Part shown: positions 42,432-50,802 of the stretch, piece after piece
How positions within the stretch are numbered: position 1 is the first letter of the stretch
Layout: every line of letters begins with the position of its first letter
Assembly: GCA_030447415.1 (NCBI GenBank)
Contig: JAUJOZ010000025.1
Coordinates: 1-50,802 of the forward strand
Length of the DNA stretch: 50,802 nucleotides
Origin: Thermomicrobiales bacterium
GTDB lineage: Bacteria > Chloroflexota > Chloroflexia > Thermomicrobiales > UBA6265
Reading direction: 5' to 3'
Notes under the pieces: model-generated
The model's input: the letters and a program-made list of their open reading frames with translations, nothing else
What the model was told of the DNA's origin: nothing
The model's database searches: none
Program-made: the position numbers and the translations under genes

Positions 42432-43859
42432 ATGCACGACGACGAGCTGCGACGACTGATCGGCCGGCGGACGACCCGACGCACGCTGCTCAAAGGGGCA
42501 GGAGGGGCGGGCCTCGGGGCGCTGGCGTACCCGGTCTTTCAACGGAGCGGGCGGGCGGCCACGCTGAAGCAGACCCCGCCGTCGCGGAACATCCAGGGCA
42601 CGTCGCTGCGCATTTTGCAGTGGAGCCATTTCGTTCCCAACTACGACAAGTGGTTCGACCAGTTCCTTACCGAATGGGGTGAGACCAACGGCGTCGACGC
42701 CAAGGTCGACCACATCAACACGGCCGATGTCCCGGCCACCTTCGCCTCGGAAGTCAGCGCCGGGCAGGGGCACGACTTGGTCGAGCATATCGCCTCACTG
42801 CCGCAGTTCGAGCGCTCCGTGCTGGACATGACCGACCTCGTGAATGAGGTCAACACTCGCCACGGCCAGCAGCTCGAGATGGCGAAGAACAACTCGTTCA
42901 ACCCGACCACGGGCGTCTACTACGGTTTCTGTCATGGCTACGCGCCCGACCCGGGCAACTACCGCAAGAGCCTGTGGGAGCAGGTCGACCTGCCGAACGG
43001 CCCGACAACCTTCGACGAGCTGCTCCAGGGCGGGACGCGAATCAAGTCCGAGCAGGGGATCCAGCTCGGCATCGGGATGTCGAACGAGATCGACTCGAAG
43101 ATGGCCGCCCAGGCGATGCTGTGGGCCTTCGGTGGGTCGATCCAGGACGAGAACGAGAACGTCATCATCAACTCGCCGGAGACGGTCGCGGCCGTCGAGT
43201 ACATGGCCCAATTGTTCAAGGGGGCGATGACCGACGAGGTCTTCGGCTGGACGGCCGCCTCGAACAACCAGTTGATGATCGCCGGTCAGGCCTCCTACAT
43301 CCTCAACTCGATCTCGGCCTACCGCTCGACGCAGGGGACGGACCCCGCGACGGCCGACGACATCTTCTTCACGACTCCACTGGTCGGGCCTGGCGGCAAG
43401 GAGCGGGCGCTGGCACACGGTCACGCCGTCTTCATCTACATGATTCCGACCTACGCCAAGAACCAGGACACGGCCAGGGAGTTCCTGCTCCACCTGGTGG
43501 AGAACTACGCCGAGGCGACGAACCAGAGCCAGCTCTACAACTTCCCGGCCTGGGGCAGCAAGGTGCCGGAGCTGCTGCAGGAAGGCGGCTTGCTCGACAA
43601 CGACCCCTACAAGTCCAACCCACCGAACAAGCTGGCAGTGCTCAAGACGGCCGAGGAATGGACACGGAACCTCGGCTGGCCCGGCCCGGCGAACGCCGCG
43701 ATTGGCGAGATCTTTGGTCTCCCCACCCTGCCGAACATGATGGCCCGGGCGGCGACCGGAGAGCTCCCCGCGCAGGAGGCGGTCGCCCAGGCGGAGACCG
43801 AGATCAAGGCGATCTTCGACAAGCACCGCAAGGACGGCTTGATCGGCGGCGGGCAGTAA
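42432..43859 (+). CDS. Tat-exported sugar ABC transporter substrate-binding protein
   Basis: 475 residues, ATG at 42432 after AAGGAG. Twin-arginine signal RRTTRRTLLKGAGGAGLGA. The mature protein is a type 1-like (MalE/UgpB) extracellular solute-binding protein: LRILQWSHFVPNYDKWFDQF start, FASEVSAGQGHDLVEHI, GVYYGFCHGYAPDP, MLWAFGGSIQDENENVIINS, QLMIAGQASYILNSISAY and a C-terminal AETEIKAIFDKH. Substrate probably a sugar or sugar alcohol, not decided. First gene of an ABC importer; ATPase and two permeases follow. It is the last undamaged gene before the frameshift-rich zone. Confidence 0.88.
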   Translation: MHDDELRRLIGRRTTRRTLLKGAGGAGLGALAYPVFQRSGRAATLKQTPPSRNIQGTSLRILQWSHFVPNYDKWFDQFLTEWGETNGVDAKVDHINTADVPATFASEVSAGQGHDLVEHIASLPQFERSVLDMTDLVNEVNTRHGQQLEMAKNNSFNPTTGVYYGFCHGYAPDPGNYRKSLWEQVDLPNGPTTFDELLQGGTRIKSEQGIQLGIGMSNEIDSKMAAQAMLWAFGGSIQDENENVIINSPETVAAVEYMAQLFKGAMTDEVFGWTAASNNQLMIAGQASYILNSISAYRSTQGTDPATADDIFFTTPLVGPGGKERALAHGHAVFIYMIPTYAKNQDTAREFLLHLVENYAEATNQSQLYNFPAWGSKVPELLQEGGLLDNDPYKSNPPNKLAVLKTAEEWTRNLGWPGPANAAIGEIFGLPTLPNMMARAATGELPAQEAVAQAETEIKAIFDKHRKDGLIGGGQ

Positions 43860-44124
43860 GGCCGATCTGGGCCCGGGGGCCCCCCCCGGGGGCGCCGGGG
43901 GCCCGCTCCGCGGGTTATGGTATCCAGCACGGTACGGGATGATGTCGAACGCGGGGCGCGCGCGCTCAGCCTCGTCGGCTTCTTCATCGGAACGGCATGC
44001 TGGTGGGTCCCGCCACGTCCGAAGATTGAGCCGGCGGAGGCTGGCTTCTTGGGGTTGAGCTTGGGAGATCAGGGCACGGGCGGTCCTGAGTCGTTGCGCC
44101 AAGGTCTCGGGTGGTTGCGCTAGC
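43860..44124. other. GC-homopolymer gap between binding protein and ATPase
   Basis: 265 bases. Starts with alternating G and C runs (43869-43905, including a run of eight C), able to fold into stems and likely hard to sequence. No gene seen. Confidence 0.35.
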
Positions 44125-45126
44125 ATGGCGGTCGTCGAGACGCGGGCTGACCAAGCATTTCGCCGGCGGTGTGGCGGCCGTCGACGGTATCGACCTGGCC
44201 AGCACCGACGGCGAGTTCCTCGTCCTGCTCGGTCCCTCCGGGTGCGGCAAGACGACGCTGCTACGGATGATCGGCGGCTTGGAGCCGCCGACGTCGGGTG
44301 ACGTGCTGATCGGCGGCGCGCGTCGTAACGCACCTGCCACCACGGGCGCGGCAAATCGCGATGGTCTTCCAGAGCTACGCGCTCTACCCGCACATGTCGG
44401 TCTACAACAACATTGCCTTCCCACTGAAAGCGCAGAAGGTGGACAAGGCGACCCAACAGCAAAAGGTGCAATGGGCCGCCTCCATTCTCGGTATTGACCA
44501 GTTGCTCAAGCGCAAGCCGCGCCAACTCTCCGGCGGGCAGCGGCAGCGGGTCGCGCTGGCGCGGGCGCTGGTGCGCGACCCAAACGTCTTCCTCCTGGAC
44601 GAGCCGCTCTCCAACCTGGACGCCCAGCGTCGGGCATCGGCGCGGGACGAGCTGCAGCAGTTCCAGCGGCGGGTCGGGACGACCACCATCTACGTGACGC
44701 ACGATCAGGTCGAGGCGATGGGGATGGGCGACCGGATCGCGGTCATCGACCGTGGGCGGATCCGCCAGCTCGGCACGCCCCGCGAGATCTACGACGATCC
44801 GGCCGACACCTTCGTCGCCACGTTCCTCGGCTCGCCGCCGATGAACCTGGTGCCGCGCGACGAACCTCCTGCTCGGCTTCCGACCCGGAGCATTTCGTCC
44901 CGGCGGACGGCGCCTCCGACGACGTCGGTGACTTTCCCTTCCACGTCCACCGGGAGGAGTATCTCGGCGTGGAACGGCTCCTCTACGGAGAGATCGGCGT
45001 GACGAAGGCGGTGGCGCGGTTCCCGGCACCGCGGAGCTGGCGGCAACACCCGGTGAGACCTATGAGTTCGCGGTCCAGACCAAGGAGCTCAAGGTCTTCG
45101 ACCGCGGCCTGCGGCGCCACGGGGGC
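44125..45126 (+). CDS. Sugar ABC transporter ATP-binding protein, frameshifted
   Basis: Read in three frames from ATG 44125. Order: [17 protein letters not shown], Walker [18 protein letters not shown]-loop [20 protein letters not shown], signature [15 protein letters not shown], Walker [15 protein letters not shown]-loop [18 protein letters not shown], then a MalK-type regulatory tail ([11 protein letters not shown]). Breaks near 44135-44145, 44325 and 44865 each need one base (or two) to restore the frame. Catalytic residues are all intact once joined, so sequence error is more likely than loss. Powers the importer with the binding protein at 42432. End position approximate. Confidence 0.72.
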
Positions 45127-46127
45127 GTGCCACGCCTCGGGCGTGGGGGTCGCGCCCAGCGAGCACCTGGTCTCCAGCGAGGACGCCGCTGGCCGGGGAC
45201 CGAGGGGCGCTACCTGCTCGAGCGCGAGGGGGTGCTCGGCCGCTGATGCTGCTGCCGGCGGTCGTCTACATCGTCGCCCTGGTTGGCTTCCCGTTGGTGC
45301 TGGCCATCCGCTATGCCTTCAGCGACGTCAACGTCGGTGACCAGAGTTTCGACTGATCGGGCTGGACAACTTCCGCGCCATCCTCGAGAACAGGACCTTC
45401 CGCGGCGCGCTCGGCAACACCTTCCTCTTCACCCTCGCATCGCAGGTGATCGTGCTGGTCCTGGCCAACCTGCTGGCCATGGTCATCCAACGCCGACTTC
45501 CATGGCAAGCGGCTGGTCCGTTTCCTCGATCTTGCTGCCATGGACGACGCCGATCGCGCGCTCGGCGTCCTCGGCTGGCTGTGGATGCTCGACAACGTCT
45601 ACAGCCCAATCGACGCGGTGCTGCTCGGACCGAGCGCCGGTCCGCTCCTCGGCCCGGACACCTGGTTCGGGCCTTCGGTCGGGTCGAACGTGCTCTGGCT
45701 GGCAAAACCGACGCTGGCGCGGCTATCGGTCCTGCTCGTCCACACCTGGCGTACCCTGCCGCTGGCGACGGTGATCCTGCTCGCCGGCCTGACGGCGATC
45801 CCGCAGGACGTCAAGGACGCGGCCAACGTCGACGGCGCGGGGTTCTGGCGCCAGATGTTCTACATCCGCATCCCGCTGCTGCTGCCGATCATGGCGGTCG
45901 CGCTCCTCTACGGTATGGTCTTCACCTTCACCGACATGACGGTCATTTACGTGCTGACGGGCGGCCCCGTCGACAGCACCCAGGTGCTGGCGAGTTGGGC
46001 CTTCATCAAGGGGATCGAGGGTGGCAGCCTGGCCGAGGGCGCGGCGATCGCGATCTTCCTCTTCCCCGTGATGGCGGGCGTCGCGGTTCTGATGCTGCGG
46101 CTGGCGCGGCGCACGGAGACGAACTAG
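45127..46127 (+). CDS. Sugar ABC transporter permease 1, frameshifted
   Basis: Start placed at GTG 45127. Membrane segments begin with LMLLPAVVYIVALVGFPLVLA, then GLDNFRAILEN and LANLLAMV. The last part is clean (45540-46127) and holds the EAA-type loop IPQDVKDAANVDGAGFWRQMFYIRIPLL, which docks on the ATPase. Breaks near 45241, 45352 and between 45490 and 45545. MalF/UgpA type by position and length. The gene ends directly before the next permease. Confidence 0.68.
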
Positions 46128-47033
46128 ATGGCGGCGCCGGTCTATCGCGCCGCCCTCCCCGAGGCCGACGATCTCGCCCGCGGCGACGCCGTGAGGCGGG
46201 TCGGAGCCAAGAAACTCGGGGGCGTGCTCTACACCGCGGCGAGCTTTTTCACCCTGTTCGCGGCCCTCCCGTTCGCCTGGATGCTTTTGACAATCTTCAA
46301 GCAGGACGCCGATCTCTACAACCCGGAACAACCCGTTCCTCTACAACTCCCACCGACGTTGGAAGAACATCCGCCTCCTCTTCGACGAGACGCAATACGC
46401 CACGTTCATCCGCAACACCATCGTCGTGGCGGTCTTCGTGGTGGTCATCACGCTGGTGGCCACCGTTCCCGCCGCCTACAGCCTGACCCGGTTGGCGGGG
46501 CGCTGGGGCGAGGGGCTGGGGATCGGCATCTTCTTGGTCTACCTCGTCCCGCCGACGCTGCTGTTCATCCCCCTGGCGCGAGTGGTGGCCGATCTCGGGG
46601 TGCGCAGAAGTTGGTGGGCGATGGTCATCGTCTACCCGACCTTCACCATCCCCTTCTGCACCTGGCTTTTGATGGGGTTCTTCAAATCGATCCCGTGGGA
46701 CATCGAAGAGCAGGCGATGATCGACGGCTACAGCCGGCTCGGCGCCATCTGGCGGACGGTCCTGCCCATCTCGGTCCCGGGGTTGTTGACCGTGGTCGTC
46801 TTTTCCCTCGCCCTGACCCTCCACGAGTTCGTCTACGCGCTCGCCTTCGTCACCTCTTCGGAGAACAAGACGATCAGCATCGGGGTCACCACCGAGCTGA
46901 TCGGGGCGACGTCTTCTACTGGCAGTCGCTGATGGCCGCCGCCGCGATCGTCGCCATCCCGGTCGCCCTGCTCTACAACCTCTTCCTGGACCGCTTCATC
47001 GCCGGCTTCACCCTCGGCGCCGTGAAGGGGTAG
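46128..47033 (+). CDS. Sugar ABC transporter permease 2, frameshifted
   Basis: ATG at 46128 follows the stop of permease 1 without a gap. MalG/UgpE type: a cytoplasmic start, FFTLFAALPFAWMLLTIFK, FIRNTIVVAVFVVVITLVATVPAAYSLTRL. The EAA loop is IPWDIEEQAMIDGYSRLGAIWRTVLPI, and the family C-terminus is LFLDRFIAGFTLGAVKG at 46983-47033. Breaks near 46325-46400 and about 46912 put the parts in different frames. Completes the importer with ATPase, permease 1 and the binding protein. Confidence 0.7.
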   Translation: MAAPVYRAALPEADDLARGDAVRRVGAKKLGGVLYTAASFFTLFAALPFAWMLLTIFKQDADLYNPEQPVPLQLPPTLEEHPPPLRRDAIRHVHPQHHRRGGLRGGHHAGGHRSRRLQPDPVGGALGRGAGDRHLLGLPRPADAAVHPPGASGGRSRGAQKLVGDGHRLPDLHHPLLHLAFDGVLQIDPVGHRRAGDDRRLQPARRHLADGPAHLGPGVVDRGRLFPRPDPPRVRLRARLRHLFGEQDDQHRGHHRADRGDVFYWQSLMAAAAIVAIPVALLYNLFLDRFIAGFTLGAVKG

Positions 47034-47110
47034 CCCGGCGGCGCCGGCACGACGTCCTCCACGGGGCAGGATCGAAGGCTACACTTCCTCCCCGAGAGGA
47101 GTCGCCAGCC

Positions 47111-48327
47111 TTGGTCGCCACGTTGCCGTCGGTCACCCGATCGGGTCCCATCGCGCCCATCGTCCGGGACCGACCGCCGATGGGTCGGTGGGGGCGCCCG
47201 CGCGCTCGGCGCCGCGCTCGGGATCTACCTGCACGTCCCCTTCTGCGCCCACGTCTGTCCCTTACTGCGACTTCAACACGTACGCGGGGCAGGCGCGTTT
47301 GATTCTCCGGTACGTGGCCGCCCTGGAGCGGGAGATCGGGGCCCAGGGGAGGGGCTTGTCGGCCGCCCCGCCGCCACGGTCTTCTCGGGGGCGGCACGCC
47401 CTCGCTGCTGCCGCCGGCGGACGTCGCGCGGCTGATCCGCGCTTGCCGGGGCGCGGAGCCGAGGCGGAGGTGACGCTGGAGGCGAATCCGAACGGGGTCG
47501 ACGAGCGGTACTTCGCGGGACTCCTCGCCGCCGGGGTGAACCGCCTCAGCCTCGGCGTCCAGACGACCCGGCTTGCGCGCCCTCGGCCGCCTGCACGATC
47601 GCCGACGCCGCGCGAGCCGTGGGCGGCGCGGTCCGCGGGGTTCGTGAACCCTAGCCTCGACCTGATCTTCGGCTGGCCCGGCCAGACGGCGGCGGATCTC
47701 GACGGTCTCGCCGCCGTCCTCGGCGGCGAGGTCGGCGGGACGGTGCCGAGCACCTCTCGCTGTACGGGCTGATCGTCGAGCCGGGAACGCCGATGGCCGA
47801 CGCGGTCACCCGCGGGGTCGTCGCCGTGCCCGACGACGACGCCGCGGCCGACCTCTACGAGGCCGCGATGGCGACGCTGGCGGCCGCCGGCTTCGTCCAC
47901 TACGAGGTCGCCAATTGGGCGCGGGAGGCGGGCCCTGCCCGCGGCACAACCTAATCTACTGGCGAAACCGGCGACTACGTCGGCGCCGGCGCCGGCGCTC
48001 ACGGGTCGGTCGGGAGAAGGACGATGAACCACCTCCTTCCCGCCACCTACTGCGGGGCGGTCGAGCGGGGAGGAGCCCCCTGAACGTGGAGACGATCGCG
48101 CCGGAAACGGCCCGCGGCGAGACGATGATGCTGGCCTTCGGCTCCTCCGGAGAAGGGGTCTCGGCCGAGGCGTTCCTTCAGCGCCACGGGACGGCGCTCG
48201 ACGACGTCTTCGGCCCGGTGTTGGCGGACCTCGTCGGCCTCGGATTGATCGAGCGTCGGGACGAAGGCGTCCGGCTGACCCGGCGGGGTCTGATGCTGGC
48301 AACGACGTCTGCGCCCGCTTCGTCTAG
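47111..48327 (+). CDS. hemW: HemW-like radical SAM protein, frameshifted
   Basis: TTG start at 47111 after GAGAGGAG. Joined pieces give the HemW order: GIYLHVPFCAHVCPYCDFN with the CxxxCxxC [4Fe-4S] motif (one extra base near 47268), GGGTPSLLPP-type region, EAEVTLEANPNGVDERYFAGLLAAGVNRLSLGVQ, LDLIFGWPGQT, HLSLYGLIVEPGTPM, FVHYEVANWAREA, RHNLIYWR, and a C-terminal RGLMLA end with stop at 48325-48327. At least eight indels interrupt it. HemW was long called an oxygen-independent coproporphyrinogen oxidase; it is now seen as a heme chaperone. Confidence 0.7.
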
Positions 48328-48330
48328 TGG

Positions 48331-49766
48331 TGGCGGTGGCCGCGTCCTCGCCGGAGGTCGGATCGGACCCGTCCGGTACCGCCGCGCCGTCTCGGCTCGA
48401 GGCGCTGATCCGGCCCGCGGCCACCTCCCGCGATCTCTCGCTCGCCGCGATCCGATCACGCGCCGAGTCCGGCTCGATCGCCTCCGCCGCTTCCTGGCCC
48501 ACCTCGGGAACCCGCCTATCCGGTCGTCCACGTCGGCGGGACCTCGGGCAAGGGGTCGACGAGCGCCGCGATCGCGGCGATCCTCGGCGCCGCCGGCTAC
48601 CGCGTCGGCCTCCACACCTCGCCTTACCTCCAGGTTCCGACCGAGAAGCTGCAGATCGGCGGCACCTCGTCGCCGCCGACGCCTTCGCCGGGCTGGTCGA
48701 CGAGGTCCTCGCCACGCCACGGCGTGGCTGGCCGCCGAAGGCGACGCCTCACCACCGACCTACGGCGAGATCTCGACGGCGCTGGCGCTGGCGTGGTTCC
48801 GCTCGAGCGGGTCGACGTGGCCGTGGTCGAGGTCGGCGCCGGCGGCCGGTTCGACCCGACCAACGTGGTTATGCCCACGGTCGCGGTGATCACGTCGGTC
48901 GGGCTCGATCACACGGCCACCCTCGGACCGACGATCCGAGATCGCCTGGCACAAGGCGGGCATCGACCCGGCGCCGTCGCGATCACCGCCGTCGACGACC
49001 CGGCGGCCCTCGGTCCGATCGAGGCGGAGGTGACGGCGACGGGGGCTCTTGCGGCGCGTCGTCGCCGATCGAACGGTCGAGATGCTGGAGACGGGGGCGG
49101 CGGGGACCGCTGGCGGGGTCGGTCGCCGGACGGTTCCCCGGGCCGGACACGGTGGTCGCCGCTGCCCGGTCGGTTTCAGGCGTTGAACGAAGCGCTCGCC
49201 ACCGAGGCGGTGGCAGCGTTGTCGGCACGAGGCTTCGCGGTCCCGAGTGGGCGGTCGACGCCGGCCTCGCCGCTTCCCGTCTGCCGGGTCGGTTCGAGGG
49301 GATGCCGACGGCCACGGCGCCGCGGGTCGTCCTCGACGGCGCCCACAACCCCCAGAAGATGGCGGCGTTGGCCCACGGTCTGCCCGGGGTGCTGGGTCTG
49401 CCGCGAGGCGCTAGGCCGGTCGTGGTCCTCGGCAGCCTGGAGGGCAAGGACCTGGCGACGTCCGCCCTGATCGCTCCCGAGGCGGTCGGCTTGGTGGCGA
49501 CGCGGCCGCGCGTGCTGGGCAAGGCGGGGGCGGCGCCGGAGGAGATCGGCCGCGCGGCCCGGACGGCGGGTTTCGCGGGGGAGGTCGCGGTCGAGTCCGC
49601 GCCCGCCGAGGCGATCGAACGGGCAATGGCGATGGCGCTTCCTTTGGGGTGCCCGTGCTCGTCACCGGGTCGCTCTACCTCGTCGGTGAGCTCCGCGAGC
49701 GGTGGTACCCGAGCGAAGGCCGTGCTCCAGCAGCGTACCCCGTGGCCGGTCGTCGGGCCGCGGTGA
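48331..49766 (+). CDS. folC: Folylpolyglutamate/dihydrofolate synthase (FolC), frameshifted
   Basis: GTG start near 48331, stop at 49764-49766. Joined pieces follow the Mur-ligase-like FolC order: VVHVGGTSGKGSTSAAIAAILG (ATP loop), VGLHTSPYLQVPTEKLQ, PTYGEISTALALAWF, VEVGAGGRFDPTNVVMP, AVITSVGLDHTATLG, ALNEALATEAVAAL, VVLDGAHNPQKMAALA and LVTGSLYLVGELRERW. Roughly six or more single-base breaks. Adds glutamate to folates. Directly follows hemW with no gap, a plausible operon. Confidence 0.7.
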
Positions 49767-50099
49767 CCAGGATCGCGCCACTTCTGGAGGTGTCCGGCCG
49801 GCTTCCCGTCGCCGCCGCGCCGCCCGCGTCGGGGACGACGGAGGGTCGGCGTCGCTCAGCGCGCACGCCGTCCAGGTCGCGCGTCCCCGGCTCGACGACC
49901 GAGGTGTCGGGCCCCTCGGTCCGCTTGAACAGCAGCCACCTGATCAACCCGACGACGGCACCGGCCGCCATCAGCACCCAGCCGATCGTGATCTCGGAGC
50001 TCTCGGGCTGCACGAAGGAGAGCCCGAGCCCCAAGAACGTGAAGCCGACCGAGGCGGCGACGACGCCGAGACGACCATCCACCGCGCCAGGTTATTCAT
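49675..50099 (-). CDS. Small two-helix membrane protein, frameshifted near its start
   Basis: ATG at 50099 after GGGAGGATGG encodes MNNLARWMVV, then the frame slips by one base near 50070 to continue as LGVVAASVGFTFLGLGLSF and ITIGWVLMAAGAVVGLIRWLLF, two membrane segments, then a charged tail. The annotated stop at 49675 overlaps folC by 90 bases and is doubtful, since the tail may also be frameshifted. Similar short two-helix proteins with a PESSEITIGW-type loop are common in high-GC bacteria. No function. Confidence 0.5.
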
Positions 50100-50493
50100 C
50101 CCCATCCTCCCTCGCCCGTCGGGTCGATGCGGCACGCGCCGCCCGATCCGCGAGTCGGTCTCCGAAGGCTATCGGATCGGACCGACGGCGTCGAGACGGT
50201 CCGGCCGCGATGCCCGTCGGCGGCCTGGCGCGCCGATTGCGTATGCCTGTGAGGGTGGGTGCGCACGAGGTCCTTCGGCCTGCACCGCGCGTTCTCGATT
50301 CTTGTGATGTCCCGAGGAATGGGTTTCCCGTCCTCGTCGACGTTCTCTCCGGTCTGATTGCTTGCCCCGGGGTCCGAAACGGACGGGAGTGGGGCGCCGC
50401 CGCCGCGCCTCGACCGCCGATACGGCGCGCCTTCCCGCAAGCGGCGTAAGCGCGTGGGGTCGTCCCCCGGGCGCGTCGGAAAGGGTCGTCTCC
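50100..50493. other. Intergenic stretch before glf
   Basis: 394 bases between divergent genes. Nothing recognised. Sequence quality is doubtful here. Confidence 0.3.
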
Positions 50494-50802
50494 GTGTTCG
50501 ATTACTGATTGTCGGCGCCGGGTTCGCCGGCAGCGTGCTGGCCGAGCGGCTGGCGAGCCAGGACGGGGCGAAGGTGCTCGTGGTGGAGAAGCGTCCCCAC
50601 ATCGCCGGCAACGCCTACGACCACTACGACGACGCCGGTCTCCTCGTCCACAAGTACGGACCGCACATCTTCCACTGCAACTCGCCGGAGATCTTTGCCT
50701 ACCTCTCCTGGTTCACCGCCTGGCGGCAGTACCAGCACCGCGTCCTCGCGAGCGTCGACGGACAGCTCGTGCCGATCCCGATCAATCTCGACACCGTCAA
50801 GC
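50494..50802 (+). CDS. glf: UDP-galactopyranose mutase, N-terminal part, frameshifted
   Basis: GTG at 50494 gives MFDY, then one base is missing near 50503 (TAC-TGATT where TACCTGATT is expected). The next frame continues to the window end with IVGAGFAGSVLAERLAS (FAD-binding fold), VEKRPHIAGNAYDHYDD and the Glf mark HKYGPHIFHCNSPEIF, then YQHRVLASVDGQLVPIP. Converts UDP-galactopyranose to UDP-galactofuranose with reduced FAD for envelope glycans. C-terminal three quarters lie outside. Confidence 0.82.

Noticed and set aside
47111..49766. hemW and folC as true pseudogenes
   Set aside because: Breaks are single-base, very frequent and limited to the last 7 kb across unrelated genes, while key motifs are intact. 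Sequence error explains this better.

Overview
This is a GC-rich (by eye about 68-70% G+C) bacterial chromosome segment. It fits a Thermomicrobia/Sphaerobacter-like member of the Chloroflexota. The basis is inference from gene content: an OpcA-linked oxidative pentose phosphate cluster, small Tat-exported cysteine-rich proteins with a shared TSRRR leader, secreted proteins with 'ASPV' low-complexity tails, a DUF6909-type protein and GTG/TTG starts. No rRNA, tRNA or CRISPR array was seen.

Layout. 0-5 kb is an accessory stretch: two Tat/Cys-rich exported proteins (one ending in an LPTTG sorting-like signal), small conserved proteins, a gene broken by TAG and a frameshift, and a tyrosine recombinase remnant that has lost its catalytic residues. 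5-6.3 kb holds an MFS transporter. 6.7-18.6 kb is the metabolic core: transketolase, transaldolase, L-lactate dehydrogenase, 6-phosphogluconate dehydrogenase, glucose-6-phosphate dehydrogenase, OpcA, 6-phosphogluconolactonase and ribose-5-phosphate isomerase. Together these cover nearly the whole pentose phosphate pathway; only ribulose-5-phosphate epimerase is absent. A decayed AbrB/RelE-like toxin-antitoxin remnant lies between ldh and gnd. 18.7-25.3 kb is on the minus strand: a small hypothetical, a DeaD/CsdA-like RNA helicase, a DCC-family oxidoreductase whose two CxxC cysteines are both TGA codons, a hotdog thioesterase and a DUF6909-like protein. 25.9-32.5 kb (plus) holds an M81/MlrC-like peptidase, three tandem N-acetylmuramoyl-L-alanine amidases and a CapA-like protein, which looks like a cell-envelope cluster. 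33-43.9 kb is mixed: threonine dehydratase, an exported cupredoxin, an ECF sigma/anti-sigma pair, a third Tat/Cys-rich protein, a KamB/NpmA-like 16S rRNA methyltransferase, an HTH-membrane protein and a sugar-ABC binding protein. 44.1-50.8 kb carries ABC ATPase, two permeases, hemW, folC, a small membrane protein and the start of glf. Almost every gene here is broken by single-base indels, which looks like poor consensus sequence at a contig end rather than real gene decay.

The most interesting item is the DCC-family gene at 22054-22437. Its reading frame is intact except that exactly the two redox cysteine positions are TGA. A stem-loop with a GGU loop follows at a distance that fits bacterial SECIS elements. 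This suggests an undescribed UxxU (double selenocysteine) selenoprotein, though a pseudogene is not excluded.
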